From Plotosus lineatus (taxonomy: Eukaryota > Chordata > Actinopteri > Siluriformes > Plotosidae): 64,000 nt of DNA. Of this stretch, positions 30,741 through 40,645 are shown one piece after another. The notes beneath the pieces are model-generated. The model worked only from the letters and a program-made list of their open reading frames with translations, made no database searches and was not told the origin of the DNA. Location of the stretch: positions 78,505,050 through 78,569,049 of the forward strand of contig CM045729.1 of assembly GCA_024760905.1 (NCBI GenBank), read 5' to 3'. Within the stretch, counting starts at the first letter, position 1; each line of letters opens with the position of its first letter. The position numbers and the translations under genes are program-made.

Positions 30741-31450
30741 CAGCAACACAACAACACTCATTTCCATTCAGGGTCAGGACCATTTTTCTACCAGCATACA
30801 GAATTCACAATGGGAAAACTGAACCACTCCATGAAGTCTTCTCCAGCATATCGCGAAACCTTTCAATGAGGTGAAGGTCAGGGCTCTGAGGGGGGCCAAT
30901 GCATATGTGTAAATAATTCCTCATGCTCCCTGAACCACTTGTTCATTATTTGAGTCCCCGGATAACCGCTTCGTTCTAAATAGGGTCGTGCGGAAGCTGG
31001 TGCCCATCCCAGCCAACTCCAGGCGAGGACAGAGTACACCCTGGGCAGCTCACCAGGCTGGAAACACGCTGATGGCTTTGCAGCTACTCTTGTCGAAAGT
31101 CAGCAATGGTTCTTTTACATGAATCTCACACCATAGACATTGAGAGACATGGCCGGCCTTTTGCTAGCCCAGTTAGCTGCACTGGGGGGGGGGGGGCAGT
31201 GACAACCTTGTGGAGAGTGGGACTCAAACACCCAACCTCAGGATCAGCGATCCAGCGCCCTATACCACTAGGCCACCACTGCCTCAGTCAGATCATCAGC
31301 TGCTTCATTCCATTGCCACATTAATGTTTCTGAGCCTCGATCCAACCACCTGGAGCTACAATGCCATGGAGATGATGTGCCGTTATCAAGGCTAAAGGTG
31401 TTCATGGCCAGACAGATTACGTATCTGTGTTTGTTCTAGTCTACATCGTT
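30741..31450. mobile_element. Possible DNA-transposon remnant interrupted by SINE-A
   Basis: 30741-30942 (CATTCAGGGTCAGGACC, TCAATGAGGTGAAGGTCAGG, CCTCATGCTCCCTGAACCAC) resembles a degenerate dispersed fish transposon in antisense, from memory. 31284-31450 may be its continuation. The class is not established. Confidence 0.3.
30943..31283 (-). mobile_element. SINE-A copy
   Basis: Reverse copy with degenerate tail, intact middle and head (CCACTAGGCCACCACTGCC). A G-run has expanded at the CACTGGGG position. Confidence 0.82.
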
Positions 31451-31810
31451 TAGATCCAACAATATCCTGAACTTGACGAACTCCAGTACAGTTATCATCT
31501 CCACCATTTGAAATAAGCCCATACTTTGGACTGCATGTTCATGTTTCTTGTTTCAGAATTGCTTATAAGGTATTCGCAGAGACATATGTCTGCCTTAAGA
31601 CGCCCACACATGCTTATATATTCTCTCAAGGTGAAATCAAATATTTTCTTTCAAAGTAATACATCTAGATTCTGACAATGTATGCGCAAATCATTTAGCA
31701 AGGAGAGATGATTCAGCCTTGGTGGGGTTGTTTAAATAAATACAATTGGTAATTAAAGGCTAAAAAAAACAGTAATAAATAAAAAATAGCCTATATTCCT
31801 ATGTCAGAAA
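31451..31810. other. No recognised gene or repeat
   Basis: AT-rich unassigned sequence. Confidence 0.4.
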
Positions 31811-32440
31811 ATGGACCTTAAAAAAGTCTACACACCCCTGTCAAAATTTCACGTTTTTAATGATGTCAAAAAATGAATCAGATAAATCATATCCTAATTT
31901 TTTCCTCCTTTAACTTGATAACGCCACCACCGAGGGAAAAACAAATAAAACACACTGACAATGTCTTGGTTACATAAGCGTGCACACTGCTTAACTCATA
32001 CTTTGTGAAAGCACCTTTTACGTGTATTATAGTCCTCAATCATTCTGGGTGCAATCAGGTTTATTCCACTCTTTTTCTCTGAAATGCTCCATATCATTAA
32101 ATTGCATGGTGCTCTCCTGTGCACAGGTCTGTTCCCCAGGTTCTTCGATAGGATTTAGATCTGGGCTCCTGCTGGGCCTTTACAATTACTTTTATCCTCT
32201 TCTGAAGTCATTCTTTTGTAGACTTGGATTTGTCATGCTGGAAGGTGATGGTCTGACAGAAGCCTGTAAGATTTGTGCCAAAATAGACTGACATTTGAAG
32301 CTATCCGTGATCCCTCTATCTTGACTTAAGCCAATGTTGAAGAGAAGCAGCCCCAAAGCATAAAACTGGCACCATCATTCCTCACTGTGGACATGATGTT
32401 CTTTTGCACATTCATCCCTTTAAGGAAAGAAGAGATGCCT
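31811..32440 (-). pseudogene. Tc1-like transposon remnant
   Basis: Nucleotide words in antisense match a well-known fish Tc1-like element: AAAAGTCTACACACCCCTGT at the end, CATACTTTGTGAAAGCACC, GGATTTAGATCTGGGCTCC, CAGAAGCCTGTAAGATTTG and CCTCACTGTGGACATG (recognised from memory). The order is collinear with the transposase gene, but no ORF survives and the far inverted repeat is missing. Confidence 0.7.
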
Positions 32441-32996
32441 TATCTGTACAGGGTGACCCAAAATTTTTGACTCACCTTTCAAGGGTAAATGAAAAATTTA
32501 AATGAAGGTGATCAAATTATTATTTGCTCACATTAAACTTCATTGAATAGAAAATTGTGGGATTAATACCGCTGGGATTAATACTCGATTTCACTGGAGC
32601 ACGGCAGATTTACGAAAGCAAAAATGTTGTCGTCCGCAAACGTTCCACAACTATTCCCTCATCTTCCATGTCATTCCATGTGATTCTGTAGTTATTCCTC
32701 AAGTCTTCCTCCACTTTCGTATGCTTCCGGCAGGCCAAAATATTCCGTGAAAATATTCCGTTCACATAAAAAAAAAAATTACGTGACTGTTCCGTGGAGT
32801 CACTTTGGCGTACATTGCCGTCCGTACCTGTTCTACACATGCTGTGAACATTCCGAGAGTGTAAGAATTTCCACTTTTACGTAGGATTTTCACCCATTTT
32901 CCGAGTAAAAATGCTGATTCTCTTCTGTAGACTGTTCCGCGCCTTTCCTCCATAATCCTTGCATGCCATAGTCCAGTGAAATGGGGGTAAAATAGA
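32441..32996. other. Unassigned; possible inverted-end element 32588-32986
   Basis: 32450-32470 (CAGGGTGACCCAAAATTTTT) looks like a mariner-type end. ATTTCACTGGA near 32588 and TCCAGTGAAAT near 32976 are inverted and enclose about 400 bp rich in TTCCG words. No protein is recognised. Confidence 0.35.
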
Positions 32997-32999
32997 GTA

Positions 33000-33690
33000 T
33001 CTGTCTGTCTATCTGTCTGTTTATCTGTCTGTATATCTGTCTGTTTATCTGTCTGTTTATCTGTCTGTCTATCTGTGTGTCTATCTGTCTGTTTATCTGT
33101 CTGTATATCTGTCTGTTTATCTGTCTGTTTATCTGTCTGTCTGTCTGTGTGTCTGTCTGTTTATCTGTCTGTCTATCTGTCTGTCTATCTGTCTGTTTAT
33201 CTGTCTGTCTATCTGTCTGTTTATCTGTCTGTCTATCTGTCTGTTTATCTGTCTGTCTATCTGTCTGTCTATCTGTCTGTCTATCTGTCTGTTTATCTGT
33301 CTGTCTATCTGTCTGTCTATCTGTCTGTCTATCTGTCTGTCTATCTGACTGTTTATCTGTCTGTCTATCTGCCTGTCTATCTGTCTGTCTATCTGTCTGT
33401 TTATCTGTCTGTCTATCTGTCTGTCTATCTGTCTGTCTATCTGACTGTTTATCTGTCTGTCTATCTGCCTGTCTATCTGTCTGTCTATCTGTCTGTTTAT
33501 CTGTCTGTCTATCTGTCTGTCTATCTGTCTGTCTATCTGACTGTTTATCTGTCTGTCTATCTGCCTGTCTATCTGTCTGTCTATCTGTCTGTTTATCTGT
33601 CTGTCTATCTGTCTGTCTATCTGTCTGTCTATCTGTCTGTTTATCTGTCTGTTTATCTGTCTGTCTGTCTGTCTGTTTATCTGTCTGTCT
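33000..33690. repeat. Tetranucleotide array (CTGT/CTAT/TTAT)n, 0.69 kb
   Basis: Built from CTGTCTAT and CTGTTTAT octamers. Rare variants (CTGA, CTGC) recur every 96 bp (CTGACTGTTTATC at 33345, 33441, 33537), showing duplication of a larger unit. The two overlapping ORFs of more than 210 codons exist only because the units lack stop codons. Confidence 0.96.
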
Positions 33691-33696
33691 ATTTTC

Positions 33697-34140
33697 AGTT
33701 TTTATATATCATGTCTAAAAGCTGATGATCCTTCAAATGATAACTGTCTTTGTCTACACACTCTTGGATGTGATTTCTCAAGGCTTCCATGGCTCGACAG
33801 CTCATGTCAGGTGGAACAGCGGTGATTTCCTGCTGAACAGGGGCTTCTATTAAAGGTTTCAAGAGTTTAGGGTGGATGAGTATACACTTGTGATTTCAGG
33901 TTTCTCCACAGAAAAAAAAAATCACAAGGTCGAGGCTAGAGGAAAGGGCTGCCGCCCCAACATCACCACTCAATGAGGTCACCTGATCCTGAAACACATC
34001 CAATGATCTCGAAGCTGTGTATGCCATAGCTCCATCTTACTGAAACAACGCATCCAGTTCCTCAAGCTCAAGGTGTTCATGTTGGGATTGGGCTTCCAAC
34101 AGACGGTCGCATTGCCTCTCCCTGCCTCACTACATGTCAT
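33697..34140 (-). pseudogene. Mariner-like DDE transposase, decayed C-terminal half
   Basis: On the minus strand from about 34066 the frame reads FQ*DGAMAYTASRSLDVF, where the stop (TAA) replaces the usual Gln before the catalytic Asp. It continues with a degenerate equivalent of the SPDLxPxDFFLWG segment (ALSSSLDLVIFFF), then IHPKLLKPLIEA, VPPDMSCRAMEALRNHIQEC and a stop at 33697. The order matches mariner-type transposases (family knowledge). Two in-frame stops make it dead. The tetranucleotide array begins within a few bases of the stop codon, so the expected terminal repeat is missing. Confidence 0.75.
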
Positions 34141-35054
34141 GTGTGCAAATAATGTTGAATAAAAACTGTATTGAATGATGCCCCATGAATTCTATTCATA
34201 ATCATTTAGCTACAGCGCCTTTAACTTTTCGTTGACTAACCTTTGAAATGTGGGAGTGGGGTTTTTTTTTGTTTGTTTGTTTGTTTGTTTGTTTGTTTTT
34301 TAACTGTGCAGGCCTTACTTACTCCAGCATACGGAGATATTTTACCAAACTGGTGCTTAGAAACTCAGACACAGAGACCTGTGTGTATTTATTTAATTAT
34401 TTATTTAATTATTTATTTGTTGTTGTTTTTGGTGGTGGTGGTGGTGAGCGCCAACCGAAAATGATCTAATGCAAAATTAAAACCTTTCCTCTAATATGTA
34501 GCATAAATTTTATTTTTTTCTTGAAATGAAATACAGATGTTAAATTTTACAGTACTTCATTCAAATAAAGATGTGCCAAATACAATTACGTAATTATTTT
34601 CCAGCCCCAGTTGTACAGTATTTATGATCTGTCCTTAATTTTAATGCATAGAACATAAATTGCAATTCCTCCCAACAGTATATTATACAAGTATATAAGT
34701 AATTGGACAGTGAGGTTTTGCCTTTGGGGTCCAGTGTATTGGATCGGAAAGAAAATACTGCTGTGGTTGCTCACCATAATCCTGAAATAACTCCACTGCC
34801 ATGTTTACGTGCCAGTACACCCACATTTTAACTATGAAATGGGCTGAGTAAATCGCTGATCACTCGAATGTGGTGTGTTTGAACAGGAAAATGTACATTA
34901 ATGATAAAAATCCATGATAGGAATATGAAGAATTGCATGGTGATGAAGCAGCATAGTCTATAGATATCATATGAAGGGACGACTGACTTAATCTTGTTGA
35001 ACGCCGCACCTAATTTTATGATGAACAGATTTGTTAAAATATGTGATTACTGGA

Positions 35055-35058
<4 letters not shown>
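34141..35058. other. No recognised gene; (GTTT)n and AT-rich tandem tracts
   Basis: 34267-34300 is (GTTT)n and 34384-34445 is a mixed (ATTT/TGG) tract. The rest is AT-rich and unassigned. Confidence 0.45.

Positions 35059-35101
<43 letters not shown>
35059..35101. repeat. (AT)n microsatellite
   Basis: About 21 AT units. Confidence 0.97.
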
Positions 35102-35105
<4 letters not shown>

Positions 35106-35106
35106 A

Positions 35107-35290
35107 TATCTGACGGTGCAGAGACTTTCATCAAGAGTAGCTGCATAGCCGTTAACGTGTTTCGACCCTGCGATAGCCTGTCCAGCTTTCCAAGGTGTAC
35201 TCTGCCCTTGCCTAGAGTTGGCTGACATGAGCACCAGCCTCCTCACGACCCTAATTAGGATAAAGCGGTTCAGAAAATGAACGAATGAAT
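35107..35290 (+). mobile_element. SINE-A, 5' truncated
   Basis: Late middle and complete tail (GACCCTAATTAGGATAAAGC, GAATGAATGAA). The following 60 bp (35289-35352) match the flank of the SINE-A at 35-348. Confidence 0.78.
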
Positions 35291-35352
35291 GAAAATAGGT
35301 TCCAGTTGTCCTGACTGTCCCCTTCTGAAGGCTATAGAGTGTGTACTGAAAT

Positions 35353-36097
35353 GTGACAATGTGGACAAGGAAAAGGAGGATTGACAGTCAGGTTAAAACC
35401 CCCCAGGTGCACAAAGACATTGCAAAAAAATAACTTTTTTTCCGGATCTCTACATCATTCTACAAAATTCTGACTGTGTGATATGCATAATTTTAAACCT
35501 TTCGCCACTACAAAGTCATGAAAATATGCTCAAGGTCCTGAATTAATGATTTTATAAGCGCTATTGTGTTTGCACTGACAGAGCCACGTGTTGACTCTTT
35601 TTTTTTTTTTTTCTCCGCCTGAACTCTGATAACCTATACATATACATAGCTGTATACAATCCAAGAACACGCTATTGATTTCAGATCTAGCCTGGAATCA
35701 AACTTGATTCATCTCTTGAAAATATCGAGACATTATAAAAAGTTTCAGGCTGATACGTGACTCCTTTTTTTTTTTTTTTTTGAGTTATCCTGCAGAAACC
35801 GCCAGACTGGAAGGCAGGTGAGAGTAGTTCAGTAAAACCAAAGAAGGTCGCCCACCCTTACAGAACGGTCTATATGAGCAGAAAGTCGTTATAACAGCCA
35901 GTACAATCTACTTCCTCCACAGTACACCAGTCAGTACAAAATGAATGTGTTAAGCTGTTTACTGCATAACACCACTGTACATTTTATATAACCAGCATAT
36001 CAGATAAAGTAGTCAATAGAACACACAGGGCACTGTCTTCTGAACAAAGACTGGTCTTGTCAAAACACTGTCTTGTTTTAGAGCTGGAGATATTGTT

Positions 36098-36099
<2 letters not shown>
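35353..36099. other. No recognised gene or repeat
   Basis: T-rich runs near 35598 and 35766. No supported feature. Confidence 0.4.
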
Positions 36100-36134
<35 letters not shown>

Positions 36135-36149
36135 CTGTGTGAGAGAGAG

Positions 36150-36186
<37 letters not shown>
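36100..36186. repeat. Compound (GT)n(GA)n microsatellite
   Basis: (GT)n at 36100-36129, a short CG-containing spacer, then (GA)n at 36140-36186. Confidence 0.96.
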
Positions 36187-36190
<4 letters not shown>

Positions 36191-36299
36191 ATGAGTTCTT
36201 TGTAACACTCTCCACTCCTCATTTTTGGACACAAACTAAAAAAAAAAATATTTAATTAATAAATTAGCAATTTTGCGGCACTTCATGGAATTAAGTTAA

Positions 36300-36642
36300 C
36301 CCTATAATATCTGAGTTATTTTTTGCAGTTAAAAAATTATCACTAGTTTTTCCTAATTAAAAAGGCCTCAGGAAACATCCCGAACATATTTCTTTCAACA
36401 AAATTATAATAACACTAATAATGATAACATAATAATAATACTCTCACAAATCCGTGAACAACACAATCCCGTGCACTCAAGGTCATCTCACAGCTGACTG
36501 AGGCACGTGGGACCAAGCTGTGTTGCATCAGACAACACCCCAACAAGTATAGAACACGTTCTGAATGGCAGTAGCATTGAGTACAATGCGTCTAGTAGGT
36601 TTTTTGAAAGAGGACCATATAGTCCTGCTGGGTGTTAAAGGG
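36300..36642. mobile_element. Candidate 343-bp TTAA-flanked MITE (piggyBac-like)
   Basis: TTAA lies at 36296-36299 and 36643-36646. The ends are CCCTATAATATC and GTGTTAAAGGG, inverted over about eight bases with one mismatch. There is no coding capacity. TTAA occurs often by chance in AT-rich DNA, so the call is tentative. Confidence 0.4.
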
Positions 36643-37437
36643 TTAATAAAAGTGTTGTGTCATTAGTTTCTTTAAAAAAGCAATGTTTTAAGTGACAATT
36701 GCACTCTGTGATTGCTGATCTTGGGATAGAATTTAAGAGAGAAAAAAAGGAGGGGGGGGGGGGGATAGACCCCAGGAGTCCAGACTTTCCTGCTGAAAGG
36801 ACCATGTCATAATATGCCAATATAAGAAAAGCATACCAAGTTTGAAAGTCCCAGATTCAGCATGGGGGGTAAGTGAATGTTCGGAAGATAAAGTGTGACA
36901 CACAGACGGACAGACAGATGGACAAAATCCATTCCTATAGCTCTGACAGGGTGGGAGGTAATAAAATGCAAAAGATCCTACCAAAATTATGCTTTTTATA
37001 GAGCCACTGAAACTCTGTATGTTCAAGTGTCAGGGATTCCCAAGTTTCTTGAAATAGTGTTGCTTGTTGATCAGTGGCATGTGTGTGTGTTCATGTATGT
37101 GGAACAGGGTGGATAGTGCTTTTCTCAGACAGCATGAGAAGCATTTTGAAATGATGTGGTTGACTGGCCTTGCATGTCTCAGTGGAAGCGAGTGTTTGTC
37201 TCCACCTTGCCTGGTTGGTAGCTGTTATATCATACAGAAGAGCTGGCGAGTGGGTGGAAATCAGCAAGTACTCAAAATGGGGGAAAAAAGCAGGGGATAA
37301 GAGATAAAGATGCTGAAAACATATTGCAACTCTTTAATTTTTAGTATACAGTATTTAATATTTCCTAGCTGAGGTGAAGAAAAAAACTCAATTTCTTTCC
37401 CTTGTTAAAAGTGTGATAAATAAATAAATAGATAAAT
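36643..37437. other. No recognised gene (0.8 kb)
   Basis: A G-run at about 36753-36765 and a short GACAGACAGATGG tract near 36906. No supported gene. Confidence 0.4.
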
Positions 37438-37640
37438 ATTCATTCATTCATTTTGTGAACTGGTTAACCAGGTGGGGAAGCAGGAAACCTGGTGCCCATC
37501 TCAGCCATGGCGTTTCAGGCATGTCCAACTGGGAAGAGACCCCAGGTTTAACCCAGCCCGAGCTGGAAGGACTGTTTAACTCAAATGGTCTGAGAATGAC
37601 TCAGTGTTCCCCTGGAAGAGCTGGAGGAAGTCGCTGGAGA
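37438..37640. mobile_element. SINE tail fragment joined to LINE fragment
   Basis: 37438-37510 is a reverse SINE-A/B tail (TTCATTCATTCATTTTGTGA). 37515-37640 in plus orientation (CAGGCATGTCCAACTGGG, GAAGAGACCCC, GGAAGAGCTGGAGGAAG) matches the C-terminal region of the LINE family at 8428-9200, with small deletions. Confidence 0.55.
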
Positions 37641-37667
37641 TAGGATCTCACTGGGGAAAAAAAGCAT

Positions 37668-37671
37668 GATA

Positions 37672-37702
<31 letters not shown>

Positions 37703-37756
37703 GATGATGATGAAGATGATGATGATGATGATGAAGATGATGACGATGACGATGAC

Positions 37757-37800
<44 letters not shown>
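37668..37800. repeat. (GAT)n microsatellite, 0.13 kb
   Basis: More than 40 GAT-type units with a few GAA and GAC variants. The poly-His, poly-Ile and poly-Ser ORFs on the minus strand are artefacts. Confidence 0.97.
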
Positions 37801-37801
<1 letters not shown>

Positions 37802-38236
37802 AAATAAAGTCGCTTGAGGGGGTCCATAAGAGAAACTGTTCCTGTCTGTTCTCTGTTCCCTGTTCCCACCCCCACCCCCTCTGGCCTTCACTCACACTGC
37901 ATTTAAAGTTCTCATCTTGAGAACACTTAGCGTAAATCAGAACCATACACCTCTCTGTGCTGAAGAAAAGCAATATTTACAACAATATCCAAGTCTTACA
38001 TGGGAGTCATTATGTGTGTTGTGACCCAGGCCACACTGATTTATCAATAATGCAATAACGCAAGGTAAATTCGGTAGCATTACAATATGTTTCGAGGCAG
38101 CGGATAATGATGGAGGACTATGCAGATTTACTTAGTGATGCCAATTCACAATCATCAATAAGGTGAGAGTCATAGCTGCTATGAACCATAATATTCTTCA
38201 AAATATTAAAAAGTGCACATTGATGTTCTGTGTTAA
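37801..38236. other. No recognised gene or repeat
   Basis: Unassigned sequence without a supported ORF. Confidence 0.4.
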
Positions 38237-38349
38237 TGAACATCTATTCATTTTCTGACCCGCGTAATCCCAATTTGGGTCATGTTGAGGATGGCACCCA
38301 TTTCTCCCGACTCTGGGTGAGGGCAGAGTACATCCTGGACAGTTCGCCT
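38237..38349 (-). mobile_element. SINE-A/B tail fragment
   Basis: Reverse tail from ATTCATTTTCTGACCCGCG to ACATCCTGGACAGTTCGCC. Confidence 0.6.
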
Positions 38350-38475
38350 CACAAAGCTGGGTGAAGTGTTGTGTGATGCATTGTGCAGCAGGCAGCCTCT
38401 ACAGCGAGACCTCTGGATCTAGATCGTAACGCGTCGTGAACCATTAAATCATTAAGCAACCAAGTCGGCGGAGTC

Positions 38476-38590
38476 GTTGAATCACTCAGTGAATCAATAA
38501 CTCACTGAGTTGTTCGCAAACCCCTAACATGTTGAATTACTCAGTGAATCGCTAACTCACTTAGTTGTTAGCAAATTGCTAACCCGCTGT
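38476..38590. repeat. Diverged 55-bp tandem duplication
   Basis: GTTGAATCACTCAGTGAATC at 38476 and GTTGAATTACTCAGTGAATC at 38531 start two units that stay aligned through CTAACTCACT-type words. Flanking words GAATCGCTAAC at 38598 suggest a third, shorter unit. Confidence 0.75.
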
Positions 38591-38890
38591 CATTTACGAA
38601 TCGCTAACACAATCAATCACTAATTCGCTGCATCAGTCGGCAAACGTTTATATACTAGTGAGAAATCGTTATTAAGTTTTGGAACTTGCATCCATTCACA
38701 TCCTCTTCATAACCCAAAGTAAATAGCTCAGTGAGTTAATAGTATGTCTTGCAGCTTGGTGATGTGGGTTTGGACCTAGCAGCCTTTATTTTGTTTTGTT
38801 TTTTTGTTTATTGTTTTCTTTTTCTTTTTTTTTTTTTTTTTGCTAAATGAAATGAATGAATTTGCTACCATCTAAGAAACTGAAAGAATC

Positions 38891-39022
38891 CTCATTCATT
38901 CATTCATTTATTTTCGGAACCACTTAATAGTAAATAGGGTTGCGCGGAGGCTGGTGTTCATCTCGGTGGACTCTGGGCAAGGACAGAATACACCCTGGAC
39001 AGCTCACCAGGCCCTCACAGAG
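38891..39022 (-). mobile_element. SINE-A/B tail fragment
   Basis: Reverse tail with four TGAA-type units (CATTCATTCATTCATTTATT) to GGACAGCTCACCAGGCCCTC. Confidence 0.65.
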
Positions 39023-39139
39023 CAACTGAAAGAATTGAGTTAGTTAAAAGAATCGGACTTTCCATCACTACTTGAAATAGGCTGGTAGGTACTAGGTACG
39101 ATGACAAATTAGGATTCATGGTAATGGTCAATGTAGAGA

Positions 39140-39240
39140 ATGTAAGATAAACATGTAATGTGAAAGCTCTTGCGGACCACATAAAATCAGTTTGCGGGCC
39201 CAATTTGGCCCACGGGCCTGAGTTTGACACCTGTGCTCCA
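39140..39240. repeat. Dispersed 'GTCAAACTC' repeat, fragment
   Basis: CGGACCACATAAAATCAG and GGGCCTGAGTTTGACACC match the repeat at 6981-7506 in reverse orientation. Confidence 0.5.
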
Positions 39241-39307
39241 ATGGGGGCACATTATTATTTTCCAAGGAATAAGCAAACATGAAAAATTGTTTACTAATGA
39301 TAACTGA

Positions 39308-39650
39308 CGGGGCAGTGGTGGCCGCATAGCAAAGGTGCTGGATCACTGATCCTAACGTTGATGGTTCAAGCCCCACTCTCCACAGGTTGTCACTGTCCCC
39401 CCCAGTGCACCTAATTGGGTTATCAAAGGCCGGCCACGTCTCTCACTGTCTATGGTGTGAGGTTCATGTTAAAGAACCATTGCTGACTTTCGAAAAGAGT
39501 AGCTGCAAAGCCATCAACGTGTTTCTGCCCTGCGATGGCCTGGTGAGCCATTGGGGGGTGTACGCTACCCTCACTCGGAGTCAGCTGGGATGGGCGCCAG
39601 CCTCCTTGCGACCCTAATTATGATTAAACGGTTACCAGAAAATAAATGGA
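39308..39650 (+). mobile_element. SINE-A full length
   Basis: Head GGGGCAGTGGTGGCC, B box GGTTCAAGCCC, middle and tail (CCTAATTATGATTAAACGG) present. ATAACT near both ends (39299-39304 and about 39656) may be a weak TSD. Confidence 0.82.
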
Positions 39651-39799
39651 TGAATAATAACTAACAACATCTTTGTTGCTAATTACTCAAATATTAGTCA
39701 GCATGATAATAGTTCATTATACCGACTCACTGAATGTAATTAATCATTAATTGTAACTATGCAATCTTAATCATTACAAAGCATAGGTACTATCTGAGT

Positions 39800-40049
39800 A
39801 TATTGCTCACAGCAAGAAGGTCCTGGGTTTGCTTCCCGTTCTCAAGCGTTTCTGTTTGGGATTTGCATGATCTCTCTGTGCTTGTGTGCTCCTGCAGTTT
39901 CCTCCCACAGTCCAAAAACATGCACAGTAGGCTAATTAGCTGTTTGAAATTGCCCCAGGGTGTACCACACTTTCGCCCAAATTTGGCTGAGATGGGCGCC
40001 AGCTTCCCCATGACCCTAATTACAGTTAAGCAATTAGAACATGAATCAA
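39800..40049 (+). mobile_element. SINE-B copy
   Basis: Head CAGCAAGAAGGTCCTGGGTT, body GTTTCCTCCCACAGTCC and AAACATGCACAGTAGGC, then the shared tail. The first bases of the head are missing. Confidence 0.78.
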
Positions 40050-40345
40050 TGCACCCCACCAGCGCGCGGCTATAAATAGTGTTTACTGCACTTCATATCA
40101 TTTGCTCCGTTTGCTGCACCACAGGGAACACAGTGAGAGCGCCACTGTCACCTAGTGTAGAGGATGTGCAATCACACTTATAAAGCTGGTCCACCAGTAT
40201 TTTAAAAAAGCAAGTTCCCTGCATGTATTCCTTTGCGCTCCTTTCCACGCCAGCTAGTAATGTGCACGCGCACAAAATTTTTCTTTTCTGTGTTTCGGAT
40301 CTGGTGACTTTTTCGTCTTATTTTTTATCGATTTCTCTTAAAACG

Positions 40346-40525
40346 AAGCTTGAAATCATAGATAAACATGAAAAAGGAGTCCGCGTGGCTGATCTGTGTA
40401 AGGAGTATGGGAAGAATCCATTGACCGTCTATACAATTCTTAAACAGAAGGCCATGTCAAAGAGTGTTAAACGAGCAAAGGGGGTTAGTATTTTATCTAA
40501 GAAAACAGTGCTTTATCCGACTTTT
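40346..40525 (+). pseudogene. pogo/Tigger transposase N-terminal exon remnant
   Basis: The frame reads KLEIIDKHEKGVRVADLCK, EYGKNPLTVYTILKQK and KRAKGVSILSKK. This is the first helix-turn-helix (psq/CENP-B type) DNA-binding segment of pogo-family transposases (family knowledge). It runs into a SINE fragment at 40526, so the protein is lost beyond about 60 residues. No terminal inverted repeats were found nearby. Its start is not identifiable, and the ORF's upstream part (from 40223) looks non-coding. Confidence 0.72.
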
Positions 40526-40645
40526 GGAGAGGCTGGAGCCCATCTCAGCCAACTCTGGGCAAAGGCGGGGTACACCATGTACAATTTGTCAGCATTCCAA
40601 GGCCATACACACACAAAACCATATACTCAAATGGAGGCAAGCTAA
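40526..40645 (-). mobile_element. SINE-B fragment
   Basis: Reverse tail and part of the body (GGAGAGGCTGGAGCCCATC, GGGTACACCATGTACAATTT). Confidence 0.6.

Noticed and set aside
33000..33690. CRISPR-like array
   Set aside because: Short-period simple repeat without unique spacers, in a eukaryotic context.
33075..33725. Two overlapping ORFs of more than 210 codons (Leu-Ser-Val-Tyr and Cys-Leu-Ser repeats)
   Set aside because: They lie entirely in the tetranucleotide array, which happens to lack stop codons in these frames.
37581..37973. 130-codon His-rich ORF on the minus strand, with poly-Ile and poly-Ser ORFs in other frames
   Set aside because: Translation of the (GAT)n microsatellite in all frames.
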